Shown: positions 1 to 8,234 of the stretch, one piece after another
Position numbering within the stretch: the first letter of the stretch is position 1
How the letters are laid out: each line of letters opens with the position of its first letter
NCBI GenBank assembly: GCA_015056105.1
Contig: SVGX01000013.1
Coordinates: 1-37,128 of the forward strand
Direction of reading: 5' to 3'
DNA: 37,128 nt
Source of the DNA: Clostridiales bacterium
Lineage (GTDB): Bacteria; Bacillota; Clostridia; Christensenellales; CAG-138
Position numbers and translations under genes: made by a program
The notes under the pieces: model-generated
Told to the model about the DNA's origin: nothing
Databases searched by the model: none
The model's input: the letters and a program-made list of their open reading frames with translations, nothing else

Positions 1-2
1 TT

Positions 3-185
3 GTAGCGGATGAAAAGACTCTGTGCGAAAGATTATCAATGGATGTAGAAAGAGGTATTCGCTCTGAAGATGTAATTGAGAGAAGCATAGCAAGAATACC
101 GATGTATCAAACATTGGATACCATTACAATTGATACAAACGCAAAGGATGTGGCTGTGATTGCCAATGAGATTAAGCAGTTGTAA
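3..185 (+). CDS. P-loop kinase-like protein, C-terminal end (partial)
   Basis: An open frame enters from the left edge and stops with TAA at 183-185, giving about 60 C-terminal residues. The segment ERLSMDVERG followed by VIERSIARIPMY and a final strand TIDT looks like the LID/C-terminal part of small AAA/P-loop kinases (adenylate or shikimate kinase-like 'AAA family ATPase'), where the Arg residues contact nucleotide phosphates. The Walker A region lies outside the window, so the family call is an inference from a tail. The DNA is clearly AT-richer than what follows: 23 of the first 60 bases are G or C. It ends 65 bases before a strong terminator and faces the minus-strand gene cluster, so it belongs to a separate transcription unit. 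Confidence 0.55.
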   Translation, partial: VADEKTLCERLSMDVERGIRSEDVIERSIARIPMYQTLDTITIDTNAKDVAVIANEIKQL

Positions 186-249
186 TACTAACAAATTCCA
201 ATTTACCGAACAGAAATGTGTCCTTCCGTACCAAGTGCAAACAACGATA

Positions 250-287
250 AAAGCCAAGCTACAAAAGCAGCTTGGCTTTCTTTTTTA
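250..287. terminator. Bidirectional Rho-independent terminator
   Basis: A 10-bp perfect stem, AAGCCAAGCT (251-260) with AGCTTGGCTT (269-278), has an 8-base loop. On the plus strand it is followed by a C and a run of six T, ending the kinase-like gene. On the minus strand TTTTATC follows the stem, so it can also end the acetyltransferase unit, whose stop codon it touches. Confidence 0.85.
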
Positions 288-728
288 CAATAACCCCTTC
301 ACAAAGCACACGATCCTGTTTGCTTCCAAAAAGCCGATGGCTTTATGAAACAGGATGCTGTCTGAATTGGCAAGCTCACAGTCGCTGGCAAATTCAAGGC
401 AGCCCTTTTCCTTTGCCCATGCTTCACAGATCTCCACAAGGCGTTTTGCGATGCCCTGCTTACGAAAGGCAGTTTCTGTATACACGCCTTCAAGGTAGCC
501 CACAGGGCTTGTGGCGGTACCCTCCACGTAATCGCGGCGAAGCTGTACCTGTGCAAAGCCTGCGGGCACATTTTCTACGTAAGCAATGAAGATCGCCGCG
601 CCTTCATCTGACAGCAGTAGTTCCATTTCCACCTCCAGCACATCCGAAAGGGAAAACAGCTTTTGCGCCAGCGCTGTCACGGCGGAAAGGTCGCTTATTG
701 CTGCTTTTTTGATGGTAATCTCCGTCAT
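285..728 (-). CDS. GNAT acetyltransferase, AAC(6')-like
   Basis: This 147-residue protein is a GNAT-fold N-acetyltransferase using acetyl-CoA. The C-terminal two thirds closely follow the pattern of aminoglycoside 6'-N-acetyltransferases: RRDYVEGT, SPVGYLEGVY, the CoA-binding turn RKQGIAKRLVE (motif A, residues about 89-99), FASDCEL and a terminal GF-x-E-x-NRIVCFVK. Length matches that family. The ATG overlaps the stop of the upstream methyltransferase (ATGA), with AGGGTGA as ribosome-binding site, so the two are translationally coupled. Whether it acetylates aminoglycosides cannot be told from sequence; many chromosomal relatives are of unknown substrate. It is the last gene of a minus-strand run that also contains a multidrug-type ABC exporter. 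Confidence 0.85.
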   Translation of the reverse strand: MTEITIKKAAISDLSAVTALAQKLFSLSDVLEVEMELLLSDEGAAIFIAYVENVPAGFAQVQLRRDYVEGTATSPVGYLEGVYTETAFRKQGIAKRLVEICEAWAKEKGCLEFASDCELANSDSILFHKAIGFLEANRIVCFVKGLL

Positions 729-2032
729 ACATTCACCCTAAGGGCCTTCGGAATATGGTTTTTCAATATACCCTCTACCGCCTTGCCGAATCCGACAGGG
801 TGGTTTTGGACCGTGACGGCGCAATAACCGCGCATGTTTTCGCTGCAGGGCACCGTTTCCCCCGCAAGAAAGCGGATAAGCAGCGGATCATCATGAGTAT
901 AGTCCACGGTTTTCGTATAAGTGCCGCCGTGGGCGGCAAGGAACAGGCTGTGGGCCGGTTCAAAGCGGCCTTTTTTCAATTCGCCGGCGATCACGCCGGA
1001 AGAAAGCACTCTGAGGTTTTCAAGCCCCTTCGGCAGCGCATCGCGCAGAAGGATCACGCGTCCGTCGGGCAGAAGATATGCTTTGCCCTTTGGGGACACA
1101 ATAAAGGTTTCTTTGAGGAAAGCGGAAAATGCCGCATCGCTGCAGGGTTTCATGGGAAAAGATTCCTGCGGGCGGAATGCTTCACCGCCGCGGCGCAGGC
1201 GCGCTACGAAATGCCCTTCTCCTGATGAGGTATGAGGATAAAGCCTTCCCATATGTTCAAGGGTGAATTCCGAATGGGAAGCAAGGAAGCGTTCTACCGT
1301 CCCCTCGTTTTCCTCTGAAGAAAAGGTACAGGTGGAATACACGACGGCACCGCCGCCGCGAACGGTCTTCGCAGCACTTGCGAGGATGGCATCCTGCCTT
1401 GCCGCGCAGGAGCTGACGTGCTCTGGGCTCCATTCCCGCCGTGCAGCTTCATCCTTGCGGAACATACCTTCGCCGGAGCAGGGCGCATCCACGATGACAA
1501 CATCAAACCAATCCGGGAAGATCGCTGCGATCTCCTTTGGGGATGCGCAGGTAACGGCAGTATTCGCAGCGCCGAGCCGCTCAAGGGTGGAAGCGAGTAT
1601 CTTCGCCCGGTTCGGCACGATCTCATTCGCAAGAAGGAAGCCTTCCCTGCTGAGGTGTGCGGCTGCCGCGCCGCTTTTCCCGCCTGGTGCAGCGCAAAGA
1701 TCAAGAACCCGCATGCCGGGACGGATACCTGCCGCCGCTGCCGTTGCCATGGCGGAAGGCTCCTGCAGGTAAAAAAGGCCCGCAAGGTGGAAGGGATGCT
1801 TGCCGATGGAGGGAACATCCTCCCTCAAAAGGAAGCCTTCTTCAAGGATGCCCGTTGGGGCAAGGGAAAACAGCCCGGCCGCAAGGAGATCATCCACCGC
1901 TGTTTTCAGCGTGTTGATGCGAAGGCCGCGCTTTGGTTCTTCTTCATAGCTTGCAAGAAAGGCGGGATATTCCGCCCCAAGCAGCGCCTGCATGCGCTGC
2001 AGGAATTCTTTTGGGAGTTCAAATGTGTTCAT
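725..2032 (-). CDS. RsmF-type RNA m5C methyltransferase (NOL1/NOP2/Sun family)
   Basis: The 435-residue protein is a SAM-dependent RNA cytosine-C5 methyltransferase. The SAM site reads DLCAAPGGKS (residues 111-120). The two catalytic cysteines of the family are present: DAPCSGEGMF (Cys185, motif IV) and STCTFS (Cys235, motif VI). A C-terminal region of about 150 residues fits the RNA-binding extension of the RsmF/YebU branch, which modifies 16S rRNA. It overlaps the acetyltransferase by 4 bases. Start choice is uncertain: no good ribosome-binding site sits 5-10 bases upstream of this ATG; the nearest purine run is buried in the 2044-2075 hairpin. The exact target nucleotide is not predictable here. 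Confidence 0.88.
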   Translation of the reverse strand: MNTFELPKEFLQRMQALLGAEYPAFLASYEEEPKRGLRINTLKTAVDDLLAAGLFSLAPTGILEEGFLLREDVPSIGKHPFHLAGLFYLQEPSAMATAAAAGIRPGMRVLDLCAAPGGKSGAAAAHLSREGFLLANEIVPNRAKILASTLERLGAANTAVTCASPKEIAAIFPDWFDVVIVDAPCSGEGMFRKDEAARREWSPEHVSSCAARQDAILASAAKTVRGGGAVVYSTCTFSSEENEGTVERFLASHSEFTLEHMGRLYPHTSSGEGHFVARLRRGGEAFRPQESFPMKPCSDAAFSAFLKETFIVSPKGKAYLLPDGRVILLRDALPKGLENLRVLSSGVIAGELKKGRFEPAHSLFLAAHGGTYTKTVDYTHDDPLLIRFLAGETVPCSENMRGYCAVTVQNHPVGFGKAVEGILKNHIPKALRVNV

Positions 2033-2043
2033 AGAAACAGTAT

Positions 2044-2075
2044 AACGCCTCTCCCCGGTTTTGGGGAGAGGCGTT
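2044..2075 (-). terminator. Hairpin between ABC exporter and methyltransferase genes
   Basis: A 13-bp perfect stem, AACGCCTCTCCCC (2044-2056) with GGGGAGAGGCGTT (2063-2075), loop of 6. On the minus strand it follows the exporter operon by 20 bases but is followed by ATACTG rather than a U-run, so termination may be partial. Its GGGGAGAGG arm is the only Shine-Dalgarno-like sequence near the methyltransferase start, so it could also control translation. Confidence 0.6.
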
Positions 2076-2095
2076 TCGCGTTTTCTTTTCCTTTT

Positions 2096-3928
2096 TCAGC
2101 TGAGGATCTCGCCGGCCGCTTCCTCACGGAACTGGGTGGTGTAAAGATCGTAATAGTAGCCGCGCAGCGCAAGAAGTTCCCTGTGGGTGCCGCTCTCCGT
2201 GATCTTTCCGCCGCGGATCACAAGGATGCGGTCCGCATTGCGGATGGTGGAAAGCCTGTGCGCCACGATAAAGCTGGTGCGGTTTTCAAGCACCTTTGTG
2301 ATGGCTTCCTGGATCAGCTGTTCCGTTTCCGTATCGATGGAGCTTGTGGCTTCATCCAGCACGAAAATGCGCGGGTCCGCAAGGATGACCCTTGCAAAGG
2401 AGATCAGCTGTTTTTCGCCGGTGGAAAGGCGCACGCCGCCCTCGCCCACCTCCGTGTCGTAGCCCTTTTCCTGCCGGAGGATAAAATCCTCCGCATGGAC
2501 CATGCGCGCCGCCGCACGGACTTCTTCATCCGTTGCATCCTTCCTGCCGTAGCGGATATTATCCGCAATGGTGCCGGAGAAAAGATGCGGCGTCTGCAGC
2601 ACATAACCAAGGCTGTCCTGCAGCCAAAGCTGGCTCCGCTCCCTGTAATCCCTGCCGTCGATCAGCACAGAACCCTTTGTGGGCTCATAAAAACGGCACA
2701 CAAGGTTGACGATGGTGCTTTTGCCGGCGCCGGTCTCGCCCACAAGGGCGATGGTCTCACCCGCCTTCACGTGCAGATCAAAGTCCCGGAGCACCGTTTC
2801 CCCTTCCACATAGGAGAATGATACATTCCTGAATTCCACCTCGCCGCGAATGGGTTCCCAATTTTCCCTTTTGGGATCAAAAGCATCGCCGTACCGTTCC
2901 ACGACTTCCGGCGCATCCACGATATCGCAAGGCGTGTCAATAAGCGTCAGCACACGCTCCGCGCTGGCTTGTGCGCTCTGCAGTTCCGCAAGAATGCCAG
3001 CAAGCTGCTGCACCGGTTCAAAGAAATTGGTGGTGTAAGAGATGAAAGCGGAAAGGGTGCCGAAGCTCAATGCTTCCATCAGCACCGCGTGGCCGCCCCT
3101 AAACAGGGCAAGACCCGTGCCGATGGAGCCGAGGAACATGACGATGGGCATAAAGATGCCTGAAAGCACAGCACTTCTGACGGCGCTTTTGCGCATATCG
3201 CCGGTCAGTTCCCGGAACTCACGGTAATTGGCATCTTCCCTGACGAGGGTCTTGGTGGTCATAGCGCCCATGATGCCCTCGTTAAAAGAACCCGTGATGC
3301 GGGAATTGGCCTTTCTGACCCGCCGCTGGTATTTCAGGATCTTCTTCTGGAAATAGACGGAGATCACCGCAAGGGGCGGCAGCACCACAAGGGCAAGCAG
3401 CGCCAGCTTCCAGTTCAGGCACAGCATGGCACACATAACGCCCAACACATAGGTTAATGCCCAAAGGATATCCACGATGCTCCAGGCGATAAGCTCCGAA
3501 AGCCTGCCCACATCGCTGCCCATGCGTGCCATCAGATAGCCCACGGCGGTCCTGTCATAAAAGGAGAAGGAGAGCTCCTGCAGTTTTCTGAAGCCTTCCT
3601 GCCGGATGTCAAAGGAAACATCCATTTCAATGCGCCCGGCCTTTGCGACAAACACATACACACCGTATGCCTGAAAGGCGATAAAAAGGATATACAGCCC
3701 GATAAAAACCGGAAGCCCCGCCGTGGTCTCTTCCATGATGAAATGGTCGATGGCGTATTTGCTCATGAGAGGATATACGATATCTACCAACGCAATGGCG
3801 ATATTGATGCTCACAAGCGCCGCCATATTCTTTTTGTATTTAAGGGCATAACGGAAAAGCCGCTTCCAGATGGAAAGATCCACCTTTGCGTCTTTTTCAA
3901 AATCCTGTTCATGGATCGCGCTTGCCAT
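2096..3928 (-). CDS. Heterodimeric ABC exporter subunit (permease-ATPase), downstream half
   Basis: A 610-residue type IV ABC half-exporter: an N-terminal six-helix membrane domain (about residues 30-330) and a C-terminal ATPase. Walker A is GETGAGKS (about 397-404), Walker B ends FVLDEATSS with the catalytic Glu intact, and the switch His is in FIVAHRLST. The signature motif is altered to LSTGEKQ instead of LSGGQ. Known heterodimeric exporters (BmrCD, LmrCD, TM287/288) pair one such subunit with a partner lacking the catalytic Glu, which is what the neighbour shows. The ATG overlaps the partner's stop as TAATG with GGAGGTGA in front. Likely exports drugs, lipids or peptides; the substrate is not visible. 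Confidence 0.93.
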   Translation of the reverse strand: MASAIHEQDFEKDAKVDLSIWKRLFRYALKYKKNMAALVSINIAIALVDIVYPLMSKYAIDHFIMEETTAGLPVFIGLYILFIAFQAYGVYVFVAKAGRIEMDVSFDIRQEGFRKLQELSFSFYDRTAVGYLMARMGSDVGRLSELIAWSIVDILWALTYVLGVMCAMLCLNWKLALLALVVLPPLAVISVYFQKKILKYQRRVRKANSRITGSFNEGIMGAMTTKTLVREDANYREFRELTGDMRKSAVRSAVLSGIFMPIVMFLGSIGTGLALFRGGHAVLMEALSFGTLSAFISYTTNFFEPVQQLAGILAELQSAQASAERVLTLIDTPCDIVDAPEVVERYGDAFDPKRENWEPIRGEVEFRNVSFSYVEGETVLRDFDLHVKAGETIALVGETGAGKSTIVNLVCRFYEPTKGSVLIDGRDYRERSQLWLQDSLGYVLQTPHLFSGTIADNIRYGRKDATDEEVRAAARMVHAEDFILRQEKGYDTEVGEGGVRLSTGEKQLISFARVILADPRIFVLDEATSSIDTETEQLIQEAITKVLENRTSFIVAHRLSTIRNADRILVIRGGKITESGTHRELLALRGYYYDLYTTQFREEAAGEILS

Positions 3929-5778
3929 TATGCCTCACCTCCTTCTTCCGAACGGAGCTCATCCTCAAGGGCATTCTGTATCTCCGCGATACGCCTGTAA
4001 AGACCGTCCTGCCGGAGCAGTTCTTCATGGGTGCCCTGCTGTACCAGCTCGCCGTGTTCAAGGACAAGGATATCGTCCGCTTCCATCAGCGTGGTGATAC
4101 GGTGGGAGATAATGAACGTGGTGGTGTGTTCCCGCCGCGTGCGCAGCGCCGCGCGGATGGCGGCGTCGGTCTCCGTATCCACCGCACTCATAGAATCATC
4201 AAAGATCAGGATAGGCGCGCTCTGCATCAGCATCCTTGCGATGGCAACACGCTGTTTCTGGCCGCCGGAAAGGGTGACGCCGCGCTCGCCGACGACGGTC
4301 TCGTAGCCTTTTTCAAAGCCTTCGATCACATCGTGTACGGAGGCGATGCGGGCAGCGGCATAAACATCTTCTTCCGCCGCTTCAGGGCGCACGATGCGGA
4401 TGTTTTCCATGATGGTGCGGGAATAAAGGAAGGGTTCCTGCAGCACGATGCCGATATTGCTGCGAAGGTGTGCACCCTCGATATCGTTGATGTTCACCCC
4501 ATCCACGAAGATACTGCCGGCGGTGGTGGTATAGAGCCGCTGCAAAAGCTGTACAAGGCTGGTCTTGCCGCTGCCCGTGGAACCGAGAATGGCCACCGTC
4601 TCACCGGGTTTCGCCCGGAAACTGATCTTTTTAAGAACATCATCATAGGTATCGTAGCCGAAGCATACATCCCTAAATTCCACCTCGCCGCAGATCTCCG
4701 GCCGGAGCGCTTTGCCCGGCTCGTTTTCCGCAGGCACGGAAAGGATCTCATCGATACGGCCAAGGGATACCGTCGCCTTGCCAAGATCGCTGAGGATACG
4801 GCCAAGCTGGCGGACGGGCCAGGTCAGCATGCCCACATAGCTTGTAAACATCAAAAGATTGCCAAGGGTAAACTCTCCCTTTACCACATACACAATGCCG
4901 AAAAAGAGCGTAAGGGCGATCTGCGTGTAGCCCACGCCGTCAGATGCGCCCCAGTAGATACCCATCATCTGGGAAAGACGGTATGTCTTATCCCGGAAGT
5001 CCGCATTGCAGGCGGTGAACTTATCCACCTCATCCCGCTGCTGTCCGAAGGCACGCACAACGCGGACACCCGCCAGGTTTTCCTGCAGCGTGGCAGAAAG
5101 CTTTCCTTCCGCCTGATCGGAAAGGGTAAACTGATCGCGGACCTTTCTGAAATAGACAAAGGATGCCACAAAAAGAAACGGCAGCAGCACCATGGAAATA
5201 AGCGTCATCTTCAAGTTGACGGAGAACATGATGACAGCAGCGATGGTGACCATGGATACAGTGCGCACGATCTCAAGAAGCTGGTTTGCGATAAAGCGGC
5301 GGATGGTTTCCACATCCGAAGTGCAGCGCTGGATAAGGTCGCCGGTGGAAACATGCTTATGGTAATCGTAAGGCACCTTCTGCAGGTGCTCAAAAAGCAG
5401 ATTGCGCAGCGTTTCCGCCATGCCTTCGGAAGCAACCGCCACATGGCGGCGGCGGAAGAATGTTGCCGTGCCGTTCATCGCCGTAAAGCTGACAAGCGCA
5501 AGGGCAGGAATCCACAGGTTCTGTCTGAGAAATTCCCTGCCGCCCCGTTCTTCGATGAATGCCGTCACCCCATCCGGAAGATTGCTGGGCCCGTTTCCGA
5601 TCACATAATCCACCGTAAAGCTTGTGATCATCGGCACGATATATGCGAAGGATACCGCCGCAATAAGGGCGACCACGCTGATCAGAAGATGCACCCAATG
5701 GCGCTTCATGATGCGGCCCACGAGTTTGAAATTGATCTTGATCTTGTTTGTTTTCTTTGCTGTTTCCTGCGTTTCCAA
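3928..5778 (-). CDS. Heterodimeric ABC exporter subunit with degenerate ATPase site, upstream half
   Basis: A 616-residue half-exporter with six membrane helices, Walker A GSTGSGKTS (about 399-407), a canonical signature LSGGQKQR (about 503), and switch His in FIISHRITT. Walker B reads LIFDDSMSAVD: the catalytic Glu is replaced by Asp, the mark of the degenerate site. Together with LSTGEKQ in the partner, one composite ATP site is impaired and the other canonical. The start is taken as TTG at 5778 because AAAGGGGGGAG precedes it and the length then matches the partner; a longer reading to 5958 would run through the attenuator hairpin and is rejected. Expression is probably set by the leader ORF and terminator upstream. 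Confidence 0.9.
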   Translation of the reverse strand: METQETAKKTNKIKINFKLVGRIMKRHWVHLLISVVALIAAVSFAYIVPMITSFTVDYVIGNGPSNLPDGVTAFIEERGGREFLRQNLWIPALALVSFTAMNGTATFFRRRHVAVASEGMAETLRNLLFEHLQKVPYDYHKHVSTGDLIQRCTSDVETIRRFIANQLLEIVRTVSMVTIAAVIMFSVNLKMTLISMVLLPFLFVASFVYFRKVRDQFTLSDQAEGKLSATLQENLAGVRVVRAFGQQRDEVDKFTACNADFRDKTYRLSQMMGIYWGASDGVGYTQIALTLFFGIVYVVKGEFTLGNLLMFTSYVGMLTWPVRQLGRILSDLGKATVSLGRIDEILSVPAENEPGKALRPEICGEVEFRDVCFGYDTYDDVLKKISFRAKPGETVAILGSTGSGKTSLVQLLQRLYTTTAGSIFVDGVNINDIEGAHLRSNIGIVLQEPFLYSRTIMENIRIVRPEAAEEDVYAAARIASVHDVIEGFEKGYETVVGERGVTLSGGQKQRVAIARMLMQSAPILIFDDSMSAVDTETDAAIRAALRTRREHTTTFIISHRITTLMEADDILVLEHGELVQQGTHEELLRQDGLYRRIAEIQNALEDELRSEEGGEA

Positions 5779-5838
5779 GAAACTCCCCCCTTTCGGATCA
5801 AAACGTAATACTGTCTTTCTGCCCGCGGCGAAAGGCAC

Positions 5839-5870
5839 AAAAAGGCCGCGGACGTGAACTGTCCGCGGCC
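5839..5870 (-). terminator. Transcription attenuator upstream of ABC exporter
   Basis: A perfect 10-bp G+C-rich stem, on the minus strand GGCCGCGGAC (5870-5861) with GTCCGCGGCC (5853-5844), loop of 7, then TTTTT. It lies between a short leader ORF and the exporter start, so it is an attenuator. The bases GCGGACA (5866-5860) of its 5' arm can instead pair with TGTCCGC (5922-5916) inside the leader ORF, a 7-bp candidate antiterminator. Confidence 0.88.
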
Positions 5871-5893
5871 GTGTTAGCTGAAAAGACCCTTCT

Positions 5894-5968
5894 TCAGGCT
5901 TCGCCAAAGGACCGTGCGGACATGGTTTCTGCTGCAAGAACTTCTTCACGGTGTACAAGATTGATCAT
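5894..5968 (-). CDS. 24-residue leader peptide of ABC exporter operon
   Basis: A short ORF starting MINLVHREEV and ending SFGEA, 24 residues, too short for usual gene calls. It has the best ribosome-binding site of the region, AAAGGAGG with GGAGG at 5982-5978, 9 bases before the ATG. It lies 40 bases after a promoter and its stop is 23 bases before the attenuator hairpin. Codons 16-18 carry TGTCCGC, which is complementary to the 5' arm of the terminator. In BmrB/BmrCD of Bacillus subtilis a translated leader peptide controls exporter read-through when drugs stall ribosomes; the same logic fits here, though the peptide itself is not recognisably related to BmrB. Confidence 0.7.
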   Translation of the reverse strand: MINLVHREEVLAAETMSARSFGEA

Positions 5969-6014
5969 CACACACGGCCTCCTTTCTTGGAATGATTTGC
6001 CTTTTTCCTTTGCT

Positions 6015-6043
6015 ATTGTATCACCCGCATGCAGCCTTTGCAA
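6015..6043 (-). promoter_or_regulatory. Sigma-A-type promoter of ABC exporter operon
   Basis: On the minus strand: -35 TTGCAA (6043-6038), 17-bp spacer, -10 TACAAT (6020-6015). The expected start near 6008 is about 40 bases before the leader ORF. The upstream M42 gene has no terminator in between, so read-through is also possible. Confidence 0.7.
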
Positions 6044-6073
6044 GAAGGGGATACACATTTTTGGCGCTTTGTA

Positions 6074-7090
6074 TCAGCCAAGATAGGCTTCAAGCAGCTT
6101 GAGCGTGTTCATCACGCCGTCAATATGGGTGCGCTCATAGCCATGGGAGGCATAAACGCCCTGACCCACCACAATGTGGCGCACATCATAGCCCGCACAG
6201 AGGGCAACCGCCGCGTCGGAAGAATAGTAGGGATATACATCCACCGCGTAATCAATATTGTTTTCTCTGGCGCAGCGGATGAACTCGTTGGTCAGATCGA
6301 AATCGAAGGGACCGGAAGAATCCTTTGCGGCGATGGAGACCTGCTTCTCGGTGCAGGAAAGGCCTTCGCCCACACAGCCCATATCCACAGCGATAAGATC
6401 CTTCATATCCGCCGGATAGCCGCTGGCGCCGCCATGGCCGATCTCTTCATAAACCGTAAAGAACAGATAGACCTTGCGGCCCGGCTGTTTGCCGCTTTCC
6501 TTAAGACGCTTCGCATAGCCAAGAAGCAGCGCAACGGACATCTTATCATCAAGGAAGCGGCTCTTGATATAACCGCTTTCGGTGACGGTGGTGCGGGGAT
6601 CAAAGCAGACGAAATCGCCCACGCCGACACCAAGCTTCGCCACATCTTCTTTGCACTTTACATCCTCATCAAGAACGACTTCGAGGGTGGTCCAATCGCG
6701 GATGGTATCGTTAAGCACCTTATTCACATGCTTGGACGGATTCACCATATGGCAGGTGCCGCTGAAGGGCTTTTCGCCGAAGCGGGGACAGACGAGCACG
6801 TTTTCACTGTCCGCACTGCCGGGAATGATGCCGCCGATGTTGGCGATGCGCAGATGGCCGTTGCCCTTTACTTCCGTGACCATGGCGCCAAGAGTATCGA
6901 TATGGGCCGCCAGCACGGCGGTGTTGCCTTCGCCGCCGAGATCACAAAGGACGCAGCCTTTGTTGGTCAGCGTGGGTTCATAGCCAAGCCTTTTCAGTTC
7001 GGCGACGGTATATTGGGTGACCGCCTTGGTAAAGCCGCTGGGGCTCGGGATGGCGGTAAGTGCTTTCAGCTGGTCAATGATGTACTGCAT
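6074..7090 (-). CDS. M42 family metallo-aminopeptidase
   Basis: A 338-residue cytoplasmic aminopeptidase of the M42 (glutamyl aminopeptidase/'endoglucanase M'/FrvX-like) family, which trims short peptides as large oligomers with two metal ions. Ligand and catalytic regions seen: AHIDTLGAM (metal His and catalytic-region Asp), FLDDKMS, YEEIGHGGAS (general-base Glu pair), AVDMG, and a C-terminal ASHGYERTH His. The start at 7090 is chosen for AGGAGG six bases upstream; the longer frame to 7144 lacks a site. It is third in a run with purine nucleoside phosphorylase and an MtnA-like gene, 65 bases after the latter; no metabolic link is obvious beyond salvage. Confidence 0.92.
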   Translation of the reverse strand: MQYIIDQLKALTAIPSPSGFTKAVTQYTVAELKRLGYEPTLTNKGCVLCDLGGEGNTAVLAAHIDTLGAMVTEVKGNGHLRIANIGGIIPGSADSENVLVCPRFGEKPFSGTCHMVNPSKHVNKVLNDTIRDWTTLEVVLDEDVKCKEDVAKLGVGVGDFVCFDPRTTVTESGYIKSRFLDDKMSVALLLGYAKRLKESGKQPGRKVYLFFTVYEEIGHGGASGYPADMKDLIAVDMGCVGEGLSCTEKQVSIAAKDSSGPFDFDLTNEFIRCARENNIDYAVDVYPYYSSDAAVALCAGYDVRHIVVGQGVYASHGYERTHIDGVMNTLKLLEAYLG

Positions 7091-7155
7091 GCTGTTCCTC
7101 CTCATATTGAATAAATGTTGATTATCATATTGGCTTTGCGCCATTCCATTCTTTT

Positions 7156-8220
7156 TCAGACGACCATGCCGTATTCGCCCGCATTGCCGTCCCTGAAATA
7201 ACGGTGAAGATCATAAGGCGAAAGGATGCCCGCATCCGTCACCACCCCGCTGACAAGGGCGGGCGGCGTGATGTCGAAGGAAGGATAATACCCCTTGACA
7301 CCGTCCGCAGCAGTCTTGACGCCCATGGCCTGCAGAACAAAATCCGGATCCCGCAGTTCGATATGCACGGTATCCACCGTCGGGTGGCCGATATCCGGCG
7401 CGCCGGTCACAAAATAGGGGATGCCCATATACTTTGCGGCAATGGCGATCTGGAATGTGCCCACCTTGTTCACCACATGGCCGTCAAGGCAAATGGCATC
7501 TGCCGCACTTGTAAACACATCCACATGTTCCCGCTGCATCACATAGGCGGGCATGTTGTCCGTAATGACGGTGACATCATAGCCCATATCCCGCGCCACG
7601 GTGGCGGTGAGCCTTGCACCCTGAAAATATGGCCGGGTCTCCGGGCAGAAAAGGCGGAACCCCTTCCCCTGTTTTCTTCCCTCCGCAAGCATTTTTCCCA
7701 CGATGGTCTCGCCGAAGCATTGGGTCATGACGGTGCCGTTTTGCGGGATCATATCCACAAGATATTCTGCGATCTTTCCGATCTTCGCATAGCGGATATC
7801 GTTGGCGTTAACGGAATAGGCTACGATGGCATCGCTGACATTTCTCCCTTCCTGCAGCGCTTTTTCCGCCGCCTGCAGGGAGCCGTTCGTCACAAGGCGC
7901 ATGCGGGAAGCGGTGGTGGGCCTTGCATTCGCAATGGTATCCGCCGCTTGTTTAAGGTGCTGCAGCTGTCCTTCCTCCGAAAGGCTGCGGCACTCGTATG
8001 CCGCAAGGGCCATGCCCATCGCCGCAGCGGTGTAGGGGCCGGCGCTTTGGGTGACCATATCGGTAATGGCCTTCGCCACCTCTTCGTGGCGTTTGCAGAC
8101 CACGAATTCCACCTGCCGGGGATAGATACGCCTGTCAAGGATACGCACCTCGCCCTTTTCGTACCAGGCGATGTTTTCATACTGAAGCATGAAGGCGAGG
8201 CCTTTATCCTGCCGTTCCAT
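7156..8220 (-). CDS. MtnA/eIF2B-family sugar-phosphate isomerase, divergent
   Basis: The 354-residue protein has the fold pattern of methylthioribose-1-phosphate isomerase (MtnA), ribose-1,5-bisphosphate isomerase and eIF2B subunits: ETRPYFQGARLTA, ITDNMPAYVM, and AADAICLDGHVVNKVGTFQIA. The catalytic Cys (in TQCFGE, where MtnA has THCNTG) and Asp (SAADAI for GADRI) are in place. The phosphate-binding RGAPAIG near the N terminus is replaced by QSAGPYT, so substrate may differ from classic MtnA. It starts 14 bases after purine nucleoside phosphorylase ends, with AAAGGAGG; phosphorolysis would give a pentose-1-phosphate that such an isomerase could open. No other methionine-salvage gene is present here. 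Confidence 0.8.
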   Translation of the reverse strand: MERQDKGLAFMLQYENIAWYEKGEVRILDRRIYPRQVEFVVCKRHEEVAKAITDMVTQSAGPYTAAAMGMALAAYECRSLSEEGQLQHLKQAADTIANARPTTASRMRLVTNGSLQAAEKALQEGRNVSDAIVAYSVNANDIRYAKIGKIAEYLVDMIPQNGTVMTQCFGETIVGKMLAEGRKQGKGFRLFCPETRPYFQGARLTATVARDMGYDVTVITDNMPAYVMQREHVDVFTSAADAICLDGHVVNKVGTFQIAIAAKYMGIPYFVTGAPDIGHPTVDTVHIELRDPDFVLQAMGVKTAADGVKGYYPSFDITPPALVSGVVTDAGILSPYDLHRYFRDGNAGEYGMVV

Positions 8221-8234
8221 GGTGTATCCTCCTT

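Noticed and set aside
3886-5808. 640-residue plus-strand frame
   Set aside because: Antisense to a clear ABC exporter gene; His/Lys-rich without motifs.
5778-5958. N-terminal extension of the exporter subunit to 5958
   Set aside because: It would translate straight through the terminator hairpin and give 60 extra residues the partner lacks; the TTG at 5778 has its own ribosome-binding site and the leader ORF is in another frame.
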